64,000 nucleotides of DNA from UBA4575 sp002386945 (GCA_943789445.1 CALSUC010000002.1:248001-312000), one strand, 5' to 3'; shown: positions 18,319-27,004, numbered from the stretch's first letter. Notes: generated from the letters alone by a model not told the origin. A program made the numbers and translations.

Positions 18319-20118
18319 ATGGAACAAGCACCCAATTCATATTCGCTTGCTTACATTATTAAGCTTGCACTGCGGCATAAGCGAGAACTGATTAAGGCGA
18401 ATATTATCGCCATTATTGCCGTTGCTGCTGCAGTGCCCATTCCACTCTTAATTCCCTTGCTGGTCGATGAAGTGTTACTTGATCGACCAGGTAAGGTAGT
18501 GGCAACGATTCAACAAATCTTTCCATTCCTGCCGCAAGAGTCTATCTACTATATTGGTGCGGTCACGCTATTTACTGCCGTATTGCGTGTTATTTCTGTA
18601 CTACTCAATGTCTGGCAGACACGTAAATTTGTCGCTATATCAAAATCTGTTATTTACACCGTGCGGGCACAACTCCTGCGTCGTCTACGCCTGATTGCCA
18701 TGTCTGAATATGAATCAATGGGCGGTGGTACGGTTTCCTCTTTATTAGTTACTGATCTCAATACCGTTGATCAGTTTTCTGGTGAAAGTGTTAGTAAGTT
18801 TCTGGTCTCTATGCTGACGATTGTCGGTGTTGCTATTGTTTTGTTCTGGCTGCATTGGCAGTTAGCCGTTTTTATCTTACTGATGAATCCTGCGGTCATC
18901 TACTTCACGATGAAAATGGGATCTTTAGTTAAGTCGCTAAAGAAAAAAGAAAACAAAGCGTTTGAAATCTTTCAACAGGCACTAACTGAGACCTTGGATG
19001 GTATCCAGCAAATCCGGGCTAGTAATCGTGAACATTTCTATTTAGGTCGAGTAGAGCGATTGGCCTCTAAGGTGCGTGATCATTCGACTGAATACTCATG
19101 GAAGAGTGATGCAACGAGTCGACTTTCTTTCGTAATCTTCTTGATTGGTTTCGATGTTTTCCGTGCGGTTGGCATGATTATGGTGCTCTTCGCTGGTTTA
19201 ACTATTGGTGAAATGATCGCTGTTTTTGGTTATCTCTGGTTCATGATGGGGCCAGTGCAAGAAGTGCTGAATATGCAGTACAGCTACTTTGGTGCTAACG
19301 CGGCTGTAGCACGTATTAATCGCTTGCATGAATTAGCAGAAGAACCGTATTACCCACCAGTGTTGAATCCTTTCGAGGGTCAACGTGGGGTCAGTATTGA
19401 GCTGGAGAATATTTCCTTTGCTTATGGTGACGGGCCTGATGTCCTGAAAGGGATTGATCTTTCGATTGCAGCTGGTGAGAAAGTAGCGGTGGTCGGTGCT
19501 AGTGGAGGTGGAAAGTCGACCCTAGTGCAAGTGCTGCTCGGCCTGTATCCGCCGAAGGCAGGTGATATCAAATACGATGGCGTCTCAGTAACCCAGATTG
19601 GTTTTAGTCGTGTGCGTGAACATGTGGCCTGTGTACTGCAGCAGCCAGCCTTGTTTAATGACAGTCTACGGATGAATTTAACCCTCGGGCGCGATATTGC
19701 TGAAGAGCAACTCTGGGAGGTGCTAGAAGTGGCCCAGATTCGTGAACTGGTCGAACAGCTACCAGAGGGTTTAGATACGCTGCTGGGTTTAAATGGGGTG
19801 CGTTTATCAGGTGGGCAGAAGCAGCGTGTGGCTATCGCCCGCATGGCCTTATCTAATCCAAATGTCGTAATTTTAGATGAGGCGAGTTCGGCCTTGGACG
19901 TCGATACTGAATCGCGTGTACACCAGTGCTTGCAGGAGTTCTTACGTAATCGTACAACGATCATTATTGCCCATCGATTAAGTGCAGTGCAGCAAGCTGA
20001 TCGAGTCTTTGTGTTTGAGGATGGCGCTATTCGTGAGCAGGGTAAGCATCAGGAATTGCTGACTTCTGGGGGGCTATACGCCCAGCTCTATGGCGAGCAG
20101 GAGAGGACAAGCGAGTAA
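18319..20118 (+). CDS. ABC transporter, fused permease/ATPase (MsbA-like exporter half)
   Basis: ABC exporter half-transporter of 599 aa. Residues 1-320 form the membrane domain, with about six hydrophobic segments. Residues 340-599 form the nucleotide-binding domain, with Walker A GASGGGKST, signature LSGGQKQRVAIARM and Walker B VVILDEASSALD, then the H-loop AHRLSAV. The ATG at 18319 gives a natural N-terminus; the frame continues upstream only over the end of the thioredoxin gene. The substrate cannot be told. It lies 31 bp after the thioredoxin gene and just upstream of a Fur-box promoter for hemP, but it does not itself look Fur-controlled. Confidence 0.9.
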   Translation: MEQAPNSYSLAYIIKLALRHKRELIKANIIAIIAVAAAVPIPLLIPLLVDEVLLDRPGKVVATIQQIFPFLPQESIYYIGAVTLFTAVLRVISVLLNVWQTRKFVAISKSVIYTVRAQLLRRLRLIAMSEYESMGGGTVSSLLVTDLNTVDQFSGESVSKFLVSMLTIVGVAIVLFWLHWQLAVFILLMNPAVIYFTMKMGSLVKSLKKKENKAFEIFQQALTETLDGIQQIRASNREHFYLGRVERLASKVRDHSTEYSWKSDATSRLSFVIFLIGFDVFRAVGMIMVLFAGLTIGEMIAVFGYLWFMMGPVQEVLNMQYSYFGANAAVARINRLHELAEEPYYPPVLNPFEGQRGVSIELENISFAYGDGPDVLKGIDLSIAAGEKVAVVGASGGGKSTLVQVLLGLYPPKAGDIKYDGVSVTQIGFSRVREHVACVLQQPALFNDSLRMNLTLGRDIAEEQLWEVLEVAQIRELVEQLPEGLDTLLGLNGVRLSGGQKQRVAIARMALSNPNVVILDEASSALDVDTESRVHQCLQEFLRNRTTIIIAHRLSAVQQADRVFVFEDGAIREQGKHQELLTSGGLYAQLYGEQERTSE

Positions 20119-20121
20119 GAG

Positions 20122-20150
20122 TTGCATTTAGTAATGAGAATCATTATCAT
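20122..20150 (+). promoter_or_regulatory. Sigma-70 promoter overlapped by a Fur box (hemP)
   Basis: TTGCAT at 20122-20127 and TATCAT at 20145-20150 are separated by 17 bp. The stretch 20130-20148 matches 16 of 19 positions of the E. coli Fur consensus (core AATGAGAATCATTATC) and covers the spacer and -10. This is the classical layout for iron repression by Fur. The first gene downstream is hemP at 20181. Confidence 0.85.
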
Positions 20151-20180
20151 TAATGAGACATTATTTCTTAGAGGTGTGTG

Positions 20181-20339
20181 ATGACTCAGACTGCAAGCAA
20201 TATCCAGGAACAACCACCACTGGTAACCGTTGATCTTAAGCATCTACTGCGTGGTAAGCGCTATGCTTGGATTAGTCACGGCAGTGAAACCTATCTGTTA
20301 CAACTGACTAAATCGAATAAACTTTTATTAACAAAATAG
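20181..20339 (+). CDS. hemP: Hemin uptake protein HemP
   Basis: A 52-residue protein with the HemP-family pattern: LLRGKRYAWISHGSETYLL, then a C-terminal NKLLLTK like the usual GKLILTK. HemP proteins are small, iron-regulated, and encoded with haem or siderophore uptake genes; some have been shown to activate haem-uptake gene expression. GAGGTG lies 8 bp before the ATG. A near-consensus Fur box overlaps its promoter. It is unusual here because no TonB-dependent receptor or haem transporter follows; the next gene (hemL) is convergent. Confidence 0.88.
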   Translation: MTQTASNIQEQPPLVTVDLKHLLRGKRYAWISHGSETYLLQLTKSNKLLLTK

Positions 20340-20365
20340 TCGATTACGATTATTTACGACTCCTG

Positions 20366-20387
20366 TCATCAAGATAATTCTTGATGA
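20366..20387. other. Perfect 9-bp inverted repeat after hemP
   Basis: TCATCAAGA and TCTTGATGA flank a 4-base loop 27 bp after the hemP stop, in the gap before the convergent hemL end. No run of T follows on either strand, so it is not a textbook intrinsic terminator. It may protect or end the hemP message. Confidence 0.45.
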
Positions 20388-20450
20388 ATTTACCCCAGCG
20401 AGAAGTCTTTCTCCTCAGTCGGTTTGTTAGCCAGGGTACTTTTTATTCAC

Positions 20451-21734
20451 TTAAGCGATGCTGCTGAAGACACGATCGGCGTGTTCTAGAGTGGCTTCAA
20501 TATCCGCTTCGCTATGTGCTGCAGAAATGAAGCCGGCTTCATAAGCGGATGGTGCGAGATAGACACCAGCAGCTAGCATGCCTTGGAAGAATTGATTGAA
20601 GCGCTCTAGGTTACAGGCTGTAACCTGTTCAAATGTTTCTACCGTGTCGACATCGGTAAAGAAAAAGCCAAACATGCCGCCGATATGATGAACTGCCATT
20701 GGAATATTATGTCTACGCGCGCAAGTCTGTAAGCCGAGTACCAGTTTTTCAGACTTTGCACTGAGTGATTGGTAAAACCCATCCGCATTTAATAAATTTA
20801 GAGTCGCTAGTCCGGCAGTCATCGCAATCGGGTTGCCTGACAGCGTTCCTGCTTGGTATACCGGTCCAGTAGGTGCTAAGTAATCCATAACATCAGCGCG
20901 GCCACCAAAGGCGCCAACCGGCATACCACCACCGATAACTTTCCCTAAGGTAGTGAGGTCTGGCGTGACTTGATATACCTCTTGCGCACCACCTTTAGCG
21001 ACACGAAAACCAGTCATCACCTCATCAAAGATTAAAAGACTTTGATAGTCATTACAGACTTCTCGTAATCCCTGTAAAAAGCCATCTTTTGGTGGGATGC
21101 AATTCATATTGCCGGCAATAGGCTCAACGATGATGCAGGCAATCTGATCACCTATTTCAGCGAAAAGCTCTTTTACATGCTCAATGGAATTAAACGGTAG
21201 GGTGAGTGTGTGTGCGGCTAATTCTGCTGGCACTCCCGGTGAACTCGGTGTACCCAAGGTTAGTGCGCCAGAACCTGCTTTTACTAGTAATGAGTCTGCA
21301 TGTCCGTGGTAACAGCCTTCAAATTTTAAAATCTTTGAGCGATTGGTAAAGCCACGAGCTAAGCGGATAGCACTCATGGTGGCCTCTGTGCCTGAACTGA
21401 CCATGCGCACTTTCTCTATAGAAGGCACAATTTCGCAAACTAGTTTGGCTAACTCTGTCTCTTTTGTGGTCGGACAGCCGAAGCTCAAACCCTGTGGCAC
21501 GGCATCTTGTACCGCTTTAATCACCTCTGGGTGTGCGTGGCCTAAGATCATCGGCCCCCAAGAACCGATGTAATCAATGTATCTCTTATCATTGGTGTCA
21601 AAGATATAAGCACCCTGCGCTCGTTGAACATAAACTGGGGTGCCACCCACGGCCTTGAATGCGCGCACCGGTGAATTAACACCACCAGGGATATACTTTT
21701 GAGCTTCTTCAAATAATGATTGCATCGGTTCCAT
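20451..21734 (-). CDS. hemL: Glutamate-1-semialdehyde 2,1-aminomutase
   Basis: PLP enzyme that makes 5-aminolevulinate in the C5 haem pathway. It begins SLFEEAQKYIPGGVNSPVRAF, the family start. GCYHGHADSLLVKAGSGA, the DEVMTGFRV motif, and the PLP lysine in TLGKVIGGGMPVGAFGG are present. Length is normal at 427 aa. The ATG at 21734 has GAGAAG just upstream; the ATG three codons later is an alternative. It is the last gene of a thiD-thiE-hemL operon, 27 bp after thiE, a common arrangement in Gammaproteobacteria. Confidence 0.97.
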   Translation of the reverse strand: MEPMQSLFEEAQKYIPGGVNSPVRAFKAVGGTPVYVQRAQGAYIFDTNDKRYIDYIGSWGPMILGHAHPEVIKAVQDAVPQGLSFGCPTTKETELAKLVCEIVPSIEKVRMVSSGTEATMSAIRLARGFTNRSKILKFEGCYHGHADSLLVKAGSGALTLGTPSSPGVPAELAAHTLTLPFNSIEHVKELFAEIGDQIACIIVEPIAGNMNCIPPKDGFLQGLREVCNDYQSLLIFDEVMTGFRVAKGGAQEVYQVTPDLTTLGKVIGGGMPVGAFGGRADVMDYLAPTGPVYQAGTLSGNPIAMTAGLATLNLLNADGFYQSLSAKSEKLVLGLQTCARRHNIPMAVHHIGGMFGFFFTDVDTVETFEQVTACNLERFNQFFQGMLAAGVYLAPSAYEAGFISAAHSEADIEATLEHADRVFSSIA

Positions 21735-21761
21735 AACACTTCTCTAACAATTGAATGGGGA

Positions 21762-22391
21762 TTATCTCACTGCGTGAAGTATACCTTGTTGCAGTGTATT
21801 GATTGCAGCCTGTGTTGGATTTTCTGCGTTGAACACATGATGTACGCAAGCGGCCCAATCTATTTTACGACGACTGATTAAAGCAATATTTTTTTCAGTG
21901 ATGCCACCAATGGCGCAGATTGGCAGTGTTAGGCGTTCTCTCGCTAAAGCCAGTTGGCTTAGACCGCAATGCACTGCCTGAGGTTTGGTGTTTGAGCGAA
22001 AGATGCGGCCAAAGGCAACATAATCAGCCCCTGCCTGCTGTGCCTTTAAGCCTCGCAGCAAACTGGCATAACAAGAGGCACCCACTAAGAATTGTGCACC
22101 AAGATAATCACGTGCCACTCGAACCGAGACATCACTGCGGCCCAGATGCACACCATCGGCGCGAATCTTTTTTGCTAGAGCTAAACGATCATTGATGATC
22201 AATGGTACCTGATAGGCCTGGCAGACCTCGCGTACGGCATAGGCGGTTGGTTCTAAGGCGTCATCACTGAGCTGTTTGTCACGTAACTGAATCAAGCCTG
22301 CGCCACCAGCAAGACAGGCTTCAACACGATCTGGCCACTCTGTATGTGGGAACAGGCTATCGTCTGTTAGTACATATAGGCCGTTAAACAT
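21762..22391 (-). CDS. thiE: Thiamine-phosphate synthase ThiE
   Basis: Couples HMP-pyrophosphate with thiazole phosphate to make thiamine monophosphate. The TIM-barrel markers are GLIQLRDKQLSD, LIINDRLALAKKIRADGVHLGRSD, VGASCYA, DYVAFGRIFRSNTKP and ICAIGGIT. These include the diphosphate-binding and Mg-binding residues of the family. It is 209 aa, typical length. It starts 3 bp after the thiD stop and is followed by hemL. Confidence 0.95.
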   Translation of the reverse strand: MFNGLYVLTDDSLFPHTEWPDRVEACLAGGAGLIQLRDKQLSDDALEPTAYAVREVCQAYQVPLIINDRLALAKKIRADGVHLGRSDVSVRVARDYLGAQFLVGASCYASLLRGLKAQQAGADYVAFGRIFRSNTKPQAVHCGLSQLALARERLTLPICAIGGITEKNIALISRRKIDWAACVHHVFNAENPTQAAINTLQQGILHAVR

Positions 22392-22394
22392 GGG

Positions 22395-23198
22395 TTATGA
22401 AAAAGATTCTTTATTGGCTTGTATGCGATGAGGGATGTGCTGGCCCTGACCCAGAGCTTGGCCACGTTTCAGGCTATATTGAACGTAATTCTGTGCCTGT
22501 TGTACGGCATCGACTAAATCTTCGCCTTGGGCTAGCCGGCTGGCTAATGCGCTACTTAAGGTGCAGCCACTGCCATGATAATGTGCTTTTAGGCGCGGCC
22601 AGACATATTCGATGGGGTCGCTACCTTGACGATAGAGTGTGTTCTGCACGTCGATGGTATCTTCATCTGCAGCGGTAACTAATAGGGCGTCTAGCCCATA
22701 CTCAAACAACTGTTCTGCTTGTCTTGAAGGTGTCGTATCGAGCCTGCTTAAGCCTGCTAGTTCAGCCTGATTGGGCGTACAGATAGTGACCTGAGGCAGT
22801 AACTCTTGTTGTATTGTCTGCCAGCTCTCTTGTTCTGCGAAGTGAATGCCGACAGTTGCGCGCATCACTGGATCAAATACCACGGGAATGTCGTCTAGTT
22901 GGGATAAAAACGCTGCAACGATGGATGCCGTTTCGGCATTGGGTAGGACACCAATCTTACAGGCATGGATCGGCATATCCGTCTGCAAGCATTTAAGCTG
23001 TTGCTGAATTAAATCGGCATCGACCGCTTGCATGGCAAGTGTCTGCTGACTATTTTGTACAGTAAGGCAAGTGGCCAGCGTTAAGGCATGCGCCCCAGTT
23101 GCCGCTACAGCCTCAATATCAGCCTGAATACCAGCGCCACCGCTAGGGTCCAGCCCGCCTAAACAGAGTACACAGCTTCGAATATTTTGTTCTGACAT
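22395..23198 (-). CDS. thiD: Hydroxymethylpyrimidine(-phosphate) kinase ThiD
   Basis: Ribokinase-fold kinase that phosphorylates HMP-P for thiamine synthesis. It shows CLGGLDPSGGAGIQADIEA at the N-terminus, VFDPVMRATVG in the middle, TPNQAELAGL, and the anion-hole motif HYHGSGCTLSSALAS near the C-terminus. The length of 267 aa is normal. It is the first gene of the minus-strand thiD-thiE-hemL operon, divergent from rubredoxin. I looked for a TPP riboswitch in the 92-bp upstream gap and found none, so thiamine control, if any, is by another route. Confidence 0.95.
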   Translation of the reverse strand: MSEQNIRSCVLCLGGLDPSGGAGIQADIEAVAATGAHALTLATCLTVQNSQQTLAMQAVDADLIQQQLKCLQTDMPIHACKIGVLPNAETASIVAAFLSQLDDIPVVFDPVMRATVGIHFAEQESWQTIQQELLPQVTICTPNQAELAGLSRLDTTPSRQAEQLFEYGLDALLVTAADEDTIDVQNTLYRQGSDPIEYVWPRLKAHYHGSGCTLSSALASRLAQGEDLVDAVQQAQNYVQYSLKRGQALGQGQHIPHRIQANKESFS

Positions 23199-23290
23199 AT
23201 TTCTTCTTGCATAAGAGGCATAGGTGACTATGATCTAGCCATTCTACCATGTTGACGGTAGCCTAATAGACTTGAATAAAGGGGTTTTAC

Positions 23291-23464
23291 GTGTACAAGA
23301 AATACATGTGTGTAATTTGTGGATGGATCTATGATGAAGAAAAAGGCGCGCCAGATGATGGTCTTGCTCCTGGTACACGTTGGGATGATATTCCGTTGAA
23401 CTGGCAGTGCCCTGAATGTGGCGCGATCAAAGAAGATTTTGAAATGGTTGAAATAGACGAGTAA
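23291..23464 (+). CDS. Rubredoxin
   Basis: Small one-iron electron carrier, 57 aa, too short for many gene finders. Four iron ligands are in two CxxC knuckles: CVIC (C7, C10) and CPEC (C40, C43). The family sequences GWIYDEEKGAPDDGLAPGT and WDDIPLNWQCPECGA are clear. The start is GTG with AAAGGGG 8-10 bp upstream. It is divergent from thiD, as in Pseudomonas-like genomes. It could serve an alkane hydroxylase, peroxide reduction or general redox; no partner reductase is nearby. Confidence 0.96.
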   Translation: MYKKYMCVICGWIYDEEKGAPDDGLAPGTRWDDIPLNWQCPECGAIKEDFEMVEIDE

Positions 23465-23518
23465 GCCTTTCTGTAATATGGCAATCCTAAACGCCAAACC
23501 CGAATCCAAGGAAAATAA

Positions 23519-24451
23519 ATGACAGCGTTAATTTGTGGCTCTTTTGCTTACGACAATATTATGGTGTTCCCTGATCAGTTCAAGAATCATATCCTGCCCG
23601 ATAAGGTGCATATGTTGAATGTCTGTTTCTTGGTGCCTGATATGCGGCGTGAGTTCGGTGGCTGTGCCGGCAACATTGCCTATAACCTCAATTTGTTAGG
23701 TGGAGATGGTAAGCCGATGGGTGCTGTAGGTCAGGACTTTGCACCCTATGCTGAATGGATGACAAAGAAACAGATTAGCCAAGAATTTCTGTTACCAGTC
23801 TCTGATGCATTTACTGCACAGGCGTTCATTACAACTGATCTAGACGATAACCAAATTACGGCTTTTCATCCGGGTGCGATGAATCATGCGCATGAGCAGG
23901 TTATACCTACTGACGCAGGCATTAGCTTGGGTTTGTTATCACCTGATGGTCGCGATGCGATGTTGCAGCATGCGGAGCAATTCAATGCAGCGGGCATCCC
24001 TTTTGTGTTTGATCCAGGTCAGGGCTTGCCGATGTTTAACGGTGAAGAGTTATTGCGCTTCATTGAGCTTGCAGAGTACGTCACAGTGAATGACTACGAA
24101 TCACAGTTGCTGCAGGAGCGTACTGGCCTTTCTGAGGCTGTTATAGCGCAGCGAGTTAAGGCCTTGATTGTGACACGAGGTGCTGAAGGTTCTGTCGTTT
24201 ATACTGCAGATGAAACGCTTCAGATCCCTGCGGTCTCGGTGGCTGATATTAAAGACCCAACGGGTTGTGGTGATGCCTATCGCGCTGGCCTCATCTTTGG
24301 TTTGATGAAGGGCATGGACTGGCAAACGACTTGTCGTATTGCCTCTCTAATGGGTGCTATTAAGATTGCCCATCATGGCACCCAAAATCATTACTTCACA
24401 ATGGCAGAATTTGCCGATCAATTTGAGCAGGCTTTTTCTTACCGCTTCTAA
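23519..24451 (+). CDS. PfkB-family carbohydrate/nucleoside kinase
   Basis: Ribokinase-like kinase of 310 aa. The N-terminal PfkB stretch GGCAGNIAYNLNLLGG and the C-terminal ATP/anion-hole motif KDPTGCGDAYRAGLIFGL identify the family; the aspartate in GCGD is the catalytic base. The middle includes FDPGQGLPMFNGEELL and VTVNDYES, as in adenosine-kinase-like members. The substrate cannot be fixed from sequence; adenosine or a sugar is possible. AAGGAAAAT lies just before the ATG. It is 54 bp after rubredoxin and convergent with the HAD gene. Confidence 0.88.
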   Translation: MTALICGSFAYDNIMVFPDQFKNHILPDKVHMLNVCFLVPDMRREFGGCAGNIAYNLNLLGGDGKPMGAVGQDFAPYAEWMTKKQISQEFLLPVSDAFTAQAFITTDLDDNQITAFHPGAMNHAHEQVIPTDAGISLGLLSPDGRDAMLQHAEQFNAAGIPFVFDPGQGLPMFNGEELLRFIELAEYVTVNDYESQLLQERTGLSEAVIAQRVKALIVTRGAEGSVVYTADETLQIPAVSVADIKDPTGCGDAYRAGLIFGLMKGMDWQTTCRIASLMGAIKIAHHGTQNHYFTMAEFADQFEQAFSYRF

Positions 24452-24470
24452 AGCAAGCTCAAGACAGGTG

Positions 24471-25121
24471 TTAACGCAGAGATAGTAACGGCCAAGCATA
24501 TTTCTCTGCGTGCGCACGCAATGTGTCATCTGGATCGACAGCATGAGGGAACTCCACTGTTTCAAGCAGTGGGATATCGTTACAGGAATCACTATAGCCA
24601 TAGCTGCCACTCAGATTTAATGTGGTAGTTGCTAGCCATTCTTGCAGTCGTATCGGTTTGTCTGCTGCAAAGCAGGCGGCCTCTAATTCGCCAGTATAAA
24701 CACCATCTTTCATGCTAGGGCGAGTCGCGATCAGTTGATCGACTTGATAAAGCTCTGCGATAGGCTGGGTGATGAAATTATTGGTAGCCGTAATAATCAC
24801 TAGGGTATCGCCACGCTCGCGGTGGTACTGCAGTAATTCCTTACCCTTTTGCAACATGATTGGTTTGATCTTGTTCTCTACAAAATCTGCTCGCCATTGC
24901 TTTAATTTTTCCAGTGGGTGTTGGCTTAGAGGTTTAAAGGCAAAGCGACAGAATTCTTCAATATCGAGACTCCCTTGCTTGTATTGCTCATAAAATTCTC
25001 GGTTAGTTTGTTCATATTCGGTTTGATCGACTACACCTTGCTCCACTAAGTGTTGCCCCCAGAGGTAATCGCTATCACCACTCAAAAGGGTTTCATCAAG
25101 GTCAAAAAGGGCTAATGGCAC
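24471..25121 (-). CDS. HAD-family (IB, SerB-like) phosphatase
   Basis: Haloacid-dehalogenase-type hydrolase. Motif I is LFDLDETLLSGDSDYLW, giving nucleophile and acid aspartates DLDET. Motif II is the threonine in LVIITATNNFI, and motif III/IV is SYGYSDSCNDIPLLE. This pattern fits HAD-IB phosphatases related to SerB. I place the start at the GTG at 25121 (MPLALFDLD) because GGAG lies 7 bp upstream; the in-frame TTG at 25163 would add 14 residues. The result is 216 aa. Substrate unknown. Confidence 0.87.
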   Translation of the reverse strand: MPLALFDLDETLLSGDSDYLWGQHLVEQGVVDQTEYEQTNREFYEQYKQGSLDIEEFCRFAFKPLSQHPLEKLKQWRADFVENKIKPIMLQKGKELLQYHRERGDTLVIITATNNFITQPIAELYQVDQLIATRPSMKDGVYTGELEAACFAADKPIRLQEWLATTTLNLSGSYGYSDSCNDIPLLETVEFPHAVDPDDTLRAHAEKYAWPLLSLR

Positions 25122-25252
25122 GGGGTACTCCAGATATTTGGTTGGTTTTTCGCAGACGTTCAACTAGTTTTCTAACTATTTCATCAAGGTTTGCGCCGCT
25201 GTGATGGCTATGGAAGAATGCAATAAGAATCATAGGGGTAGTCTAGTACAAG

Positions 25253-25738
25253 ATGATCGATCTGCAAGGGTATCGTGCGAATGTTGGCATTGTTTTACAC
25301 AACGCGGCTGGCCAGGTGTTCTGGTGCAAGCGTTGTGGACAGGATGCGTGGCAATTCCCTCAAGGTGGCATGCGTGAGCATGAGACCACAGAGGAGGCCT
25401 TATTTCGTGAGCTGGAAGAGGAAACTGGCTTAGTTTCAAATGATGTAGAGGTCGTTGCTCAATCCCAAGACTGGCTAAAATATCGACTACCACCACACTT
25501 GATTCGTCGTCACTCGTTTCCAAAATGTATCGGCCAAAAGCAACGCTGGTTTCTTTTACGCATGAAATCAGATGAGAGCAGTATTAAATTGGATCAGTCG
25601 GAGCGCCCAGAATTTGAGCGTTGGACCTGGGTAGATTACTGGTTACCGATGGATGAGGTGGTGTTCTTTAAGCGTGCGGTTTATAAGCGCGCATTGAATG
25701 AGTTTGCACCGATTCTCGATCGTGAGATCAAACAATAG
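25253..25738 (+). CDS. rppH: RNA pyrophosphohydrolase RppH
   Basis: Nudix hydrolase that removes pyrophosphate from mRNA 5' ends, starting RNase E-dependent decay. It begins MIDLQGYRANVGIVL, the RppH start. The Nudix box GGMREHETTEEALFRELEEETGL fits GX5EX7REUXEEXGU. The later conserved WLKYRLP and CIGQKQRWFLL stretches are specific to RppH. At 161 aa it is normal size. It is divergent from the HAD phosphatase gene and convergent with the PepSY gene. Confidence 0.95.
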   Translation: MIDLQGYRANVGIVLHNAAGQVFWCKRCGQDAWQFPQGGMREHETTEEALFRELEEETGLVSNDVEVVAQSQDWLKYRLPPHLIRRHSFPKCIGQKQRWFLLRMKSDESSIKLDQSERPEFERWTWVDYWLPMDEVVFFKRAVYKRALNEFAPILDREIKQ

Positions 25739-25756
25739 GCTGCTGCCGCGAACCAC

Positions 25757-26467
25757 TTACTGTCTGCGAGACCAGACGTAAACCCCTGATAAAGCTAGAA
25801 AAATTAGCGCCACTGCACTCAATGACATGAGTGTTTCCCCAATCTTTCCAAACAGACGCCCACTGTGTAGGTCTAGCAACATACGTTCTAGACTAATCTC
25901 ATGAGTACGGGCATGACGTTGAATTTCTTTTGAGAGAACGCTCGGTGTTTCTATGGCGTCAGGCCAAGAGATATTCTTGCGGCTGATTTGTTGCCATGCA
26001 CTGAGGTTACTATCGCTCTGCCAAACTGCATTTTGGCCCTTTAAGAGCACTAAGCCTAGGGTATCTACCATGAGTGCTTGTGGTCTCTCTGGTAAGCCGG
26101 AGTAGTCGAATAGCTGATCAATAACCTCTCCTTCCTTGCTGATTAACAACAAGCTGTTAGGCAGGGCAATGAGGATGTCTTGCTGTAATGCAATGCTACC
26201 GACTAGTGATTCATTCATTTCGCTAACAGCCTCATTATTGAGATAGAGATAGCGACCTGATTTAGAAACGATGGTATCGCTTGCAGCATAAGATTGGACT
26301 GGAAATTCGCCCAATGAATACTGTTTTAGTAACCATGAGTTTGAGATAAAGCGTTGATCCAGCTCAAGGTCGGTACTATTGAGTAGTAAACCGGTAATGC
26401 TGAGTATTAACACCAGGATGGCTGAGCCGACACCTGTGTAACGGTGGAATTTGTGAAGGTTTGACAT
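25757..26467 (-). CDS. PepSY-associated TM protein (putative haem-binding electron-transfer subunit)
   Basis: Membrane protein of 236 aa. The N-terminus NLHKFHRYTG carries His5 and His8 at the start of a membrane segment (about 12-32). The C-terminus has LLDLHSGRLFGKIGETL followed by a second membrane segment (about 212-232) ending YVWSRRQ. These His-containing motifs are typical of the PepSY_TM family, where they are thought to bind haem. The central 170 residues are probably periplasmic. The FMN-binding gene lies 3 bp upstream and a porin before it. PepSY_TM proteins paired with flavinylated FMN-binding proteins are known as trans-membrane electron carriers; the role here is inferred. Confidence 0.82.
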   Translation of the reverse strand: MSNLHKFHRYTGVGSAILVLILSITGLLLNSTDLELDQRFISNSWLLKQYSLGEFPVQSYAASDTIVSKSGRYLYLNNEAVSEMNESLVGSIALQQDILIALPNSLLLISKEGEVIDQLFDYSGLPERPQALMVDTLGLVLLKGQNAVWQSDSNLSAWQQISRKNISWPDAIETPSVLSKEIQRHARTHEISLERMLLDLHSGRLFGKIGETLMSLSAVALIFLALSGVYVWSRRQ

Positions 26468-26470
26468 GAC

Positions 26471-27004
26471 TTATGGCGTGCTATTTTTTGATATCACCTC
26501 AGCATGTAATAAAAGTGCCATTCGCGCCAGTGTTTTCATAGCATCAACAGACATTGTGGCGCCGGTAATATTATCAACCTGATTACTGAGCTTTTGTTTG
26601 TCCTTGAGATAAGCGTTATCAAATTGCTCAGTAAAGAATTCATTATGAATTTCCCAGCCTCGACTTTCGCGGAAGATCAGGACTTTAAAAGAGACAATAC
26701 GATTACCTTCAACAACGAAACCCGCTGTAATAGGACGCTCTTTGCCGATACGTTCAAGTATCCAAGCAGTTTTGTTACCAGACTGCCAATAGGGGATTCT
26801 AATCTTGCTGTAACGGCCACTGAGGACTTTGCGCAAGTTTGTTTTCAGGTCACCCGTAATCAGTAGTCGATTGGCATCGGGGGAGGTTTTAGGGAAACTT
26901 TGCGAGAGAAAGTCTCCTGGTTCTAAATAAACCCTCTTAGCATGAGCGCTAAGAGGGTTTACTAGAAAACTAAGAGTAACCAGGGTTAATACTAGATTTT
27001 TCAT
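26471..27004 (-). CDS. Periplasmic FMN-binding domain protein (putative ApbE-flavinylated)
   Basis: Exported protein with a signal peptide (residues 1-23, ending SAHA). The C-terminal FMN_bind motif DNITGATMSV places Thr150 as the candidate covalent FMN site, as in NqrC/RnfG-type proteins modified by ApbE. I take the ATG at 27004 as the start because AAGGA is 5 bp before it; the ATG at 27010 is too near this site. The product is 177 aa. It lies 41 bp after the porin and 3 bp before the PepSY gene, so all three should form one operon read from the Fur-box region. No apbE is in this window. Confidence 0.84.
   Translation of the reverse strand: MKNLVLTLVTLSFLVNPLSAHAKRVYLEPGDFLSQSFPKTSPDANRLLITGDLKTNLRKVLSGRYSKIRIPYWQSGNKTAWILERIGKERPITAGFVVEGNRIVSFKVLIFRESRGWEIHNEFFTEQFDNAYLKDKQKLSNQVDNITGATMSVDAMKTLARMALLLHAEVISKNSTP

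Noticed and set aside
20366..20387. Inverted repeat after hemP as an intrinsic terminator
   Set aside because: Stem is good but no T run follows on either strand; kept only as a hairpin.
23199..23290. Possible TPP riboswitch before thiD
   Set aside because: The gap is only 92 bp and lacks the conserved CTGAGA and ACCTGATCTGG elements.
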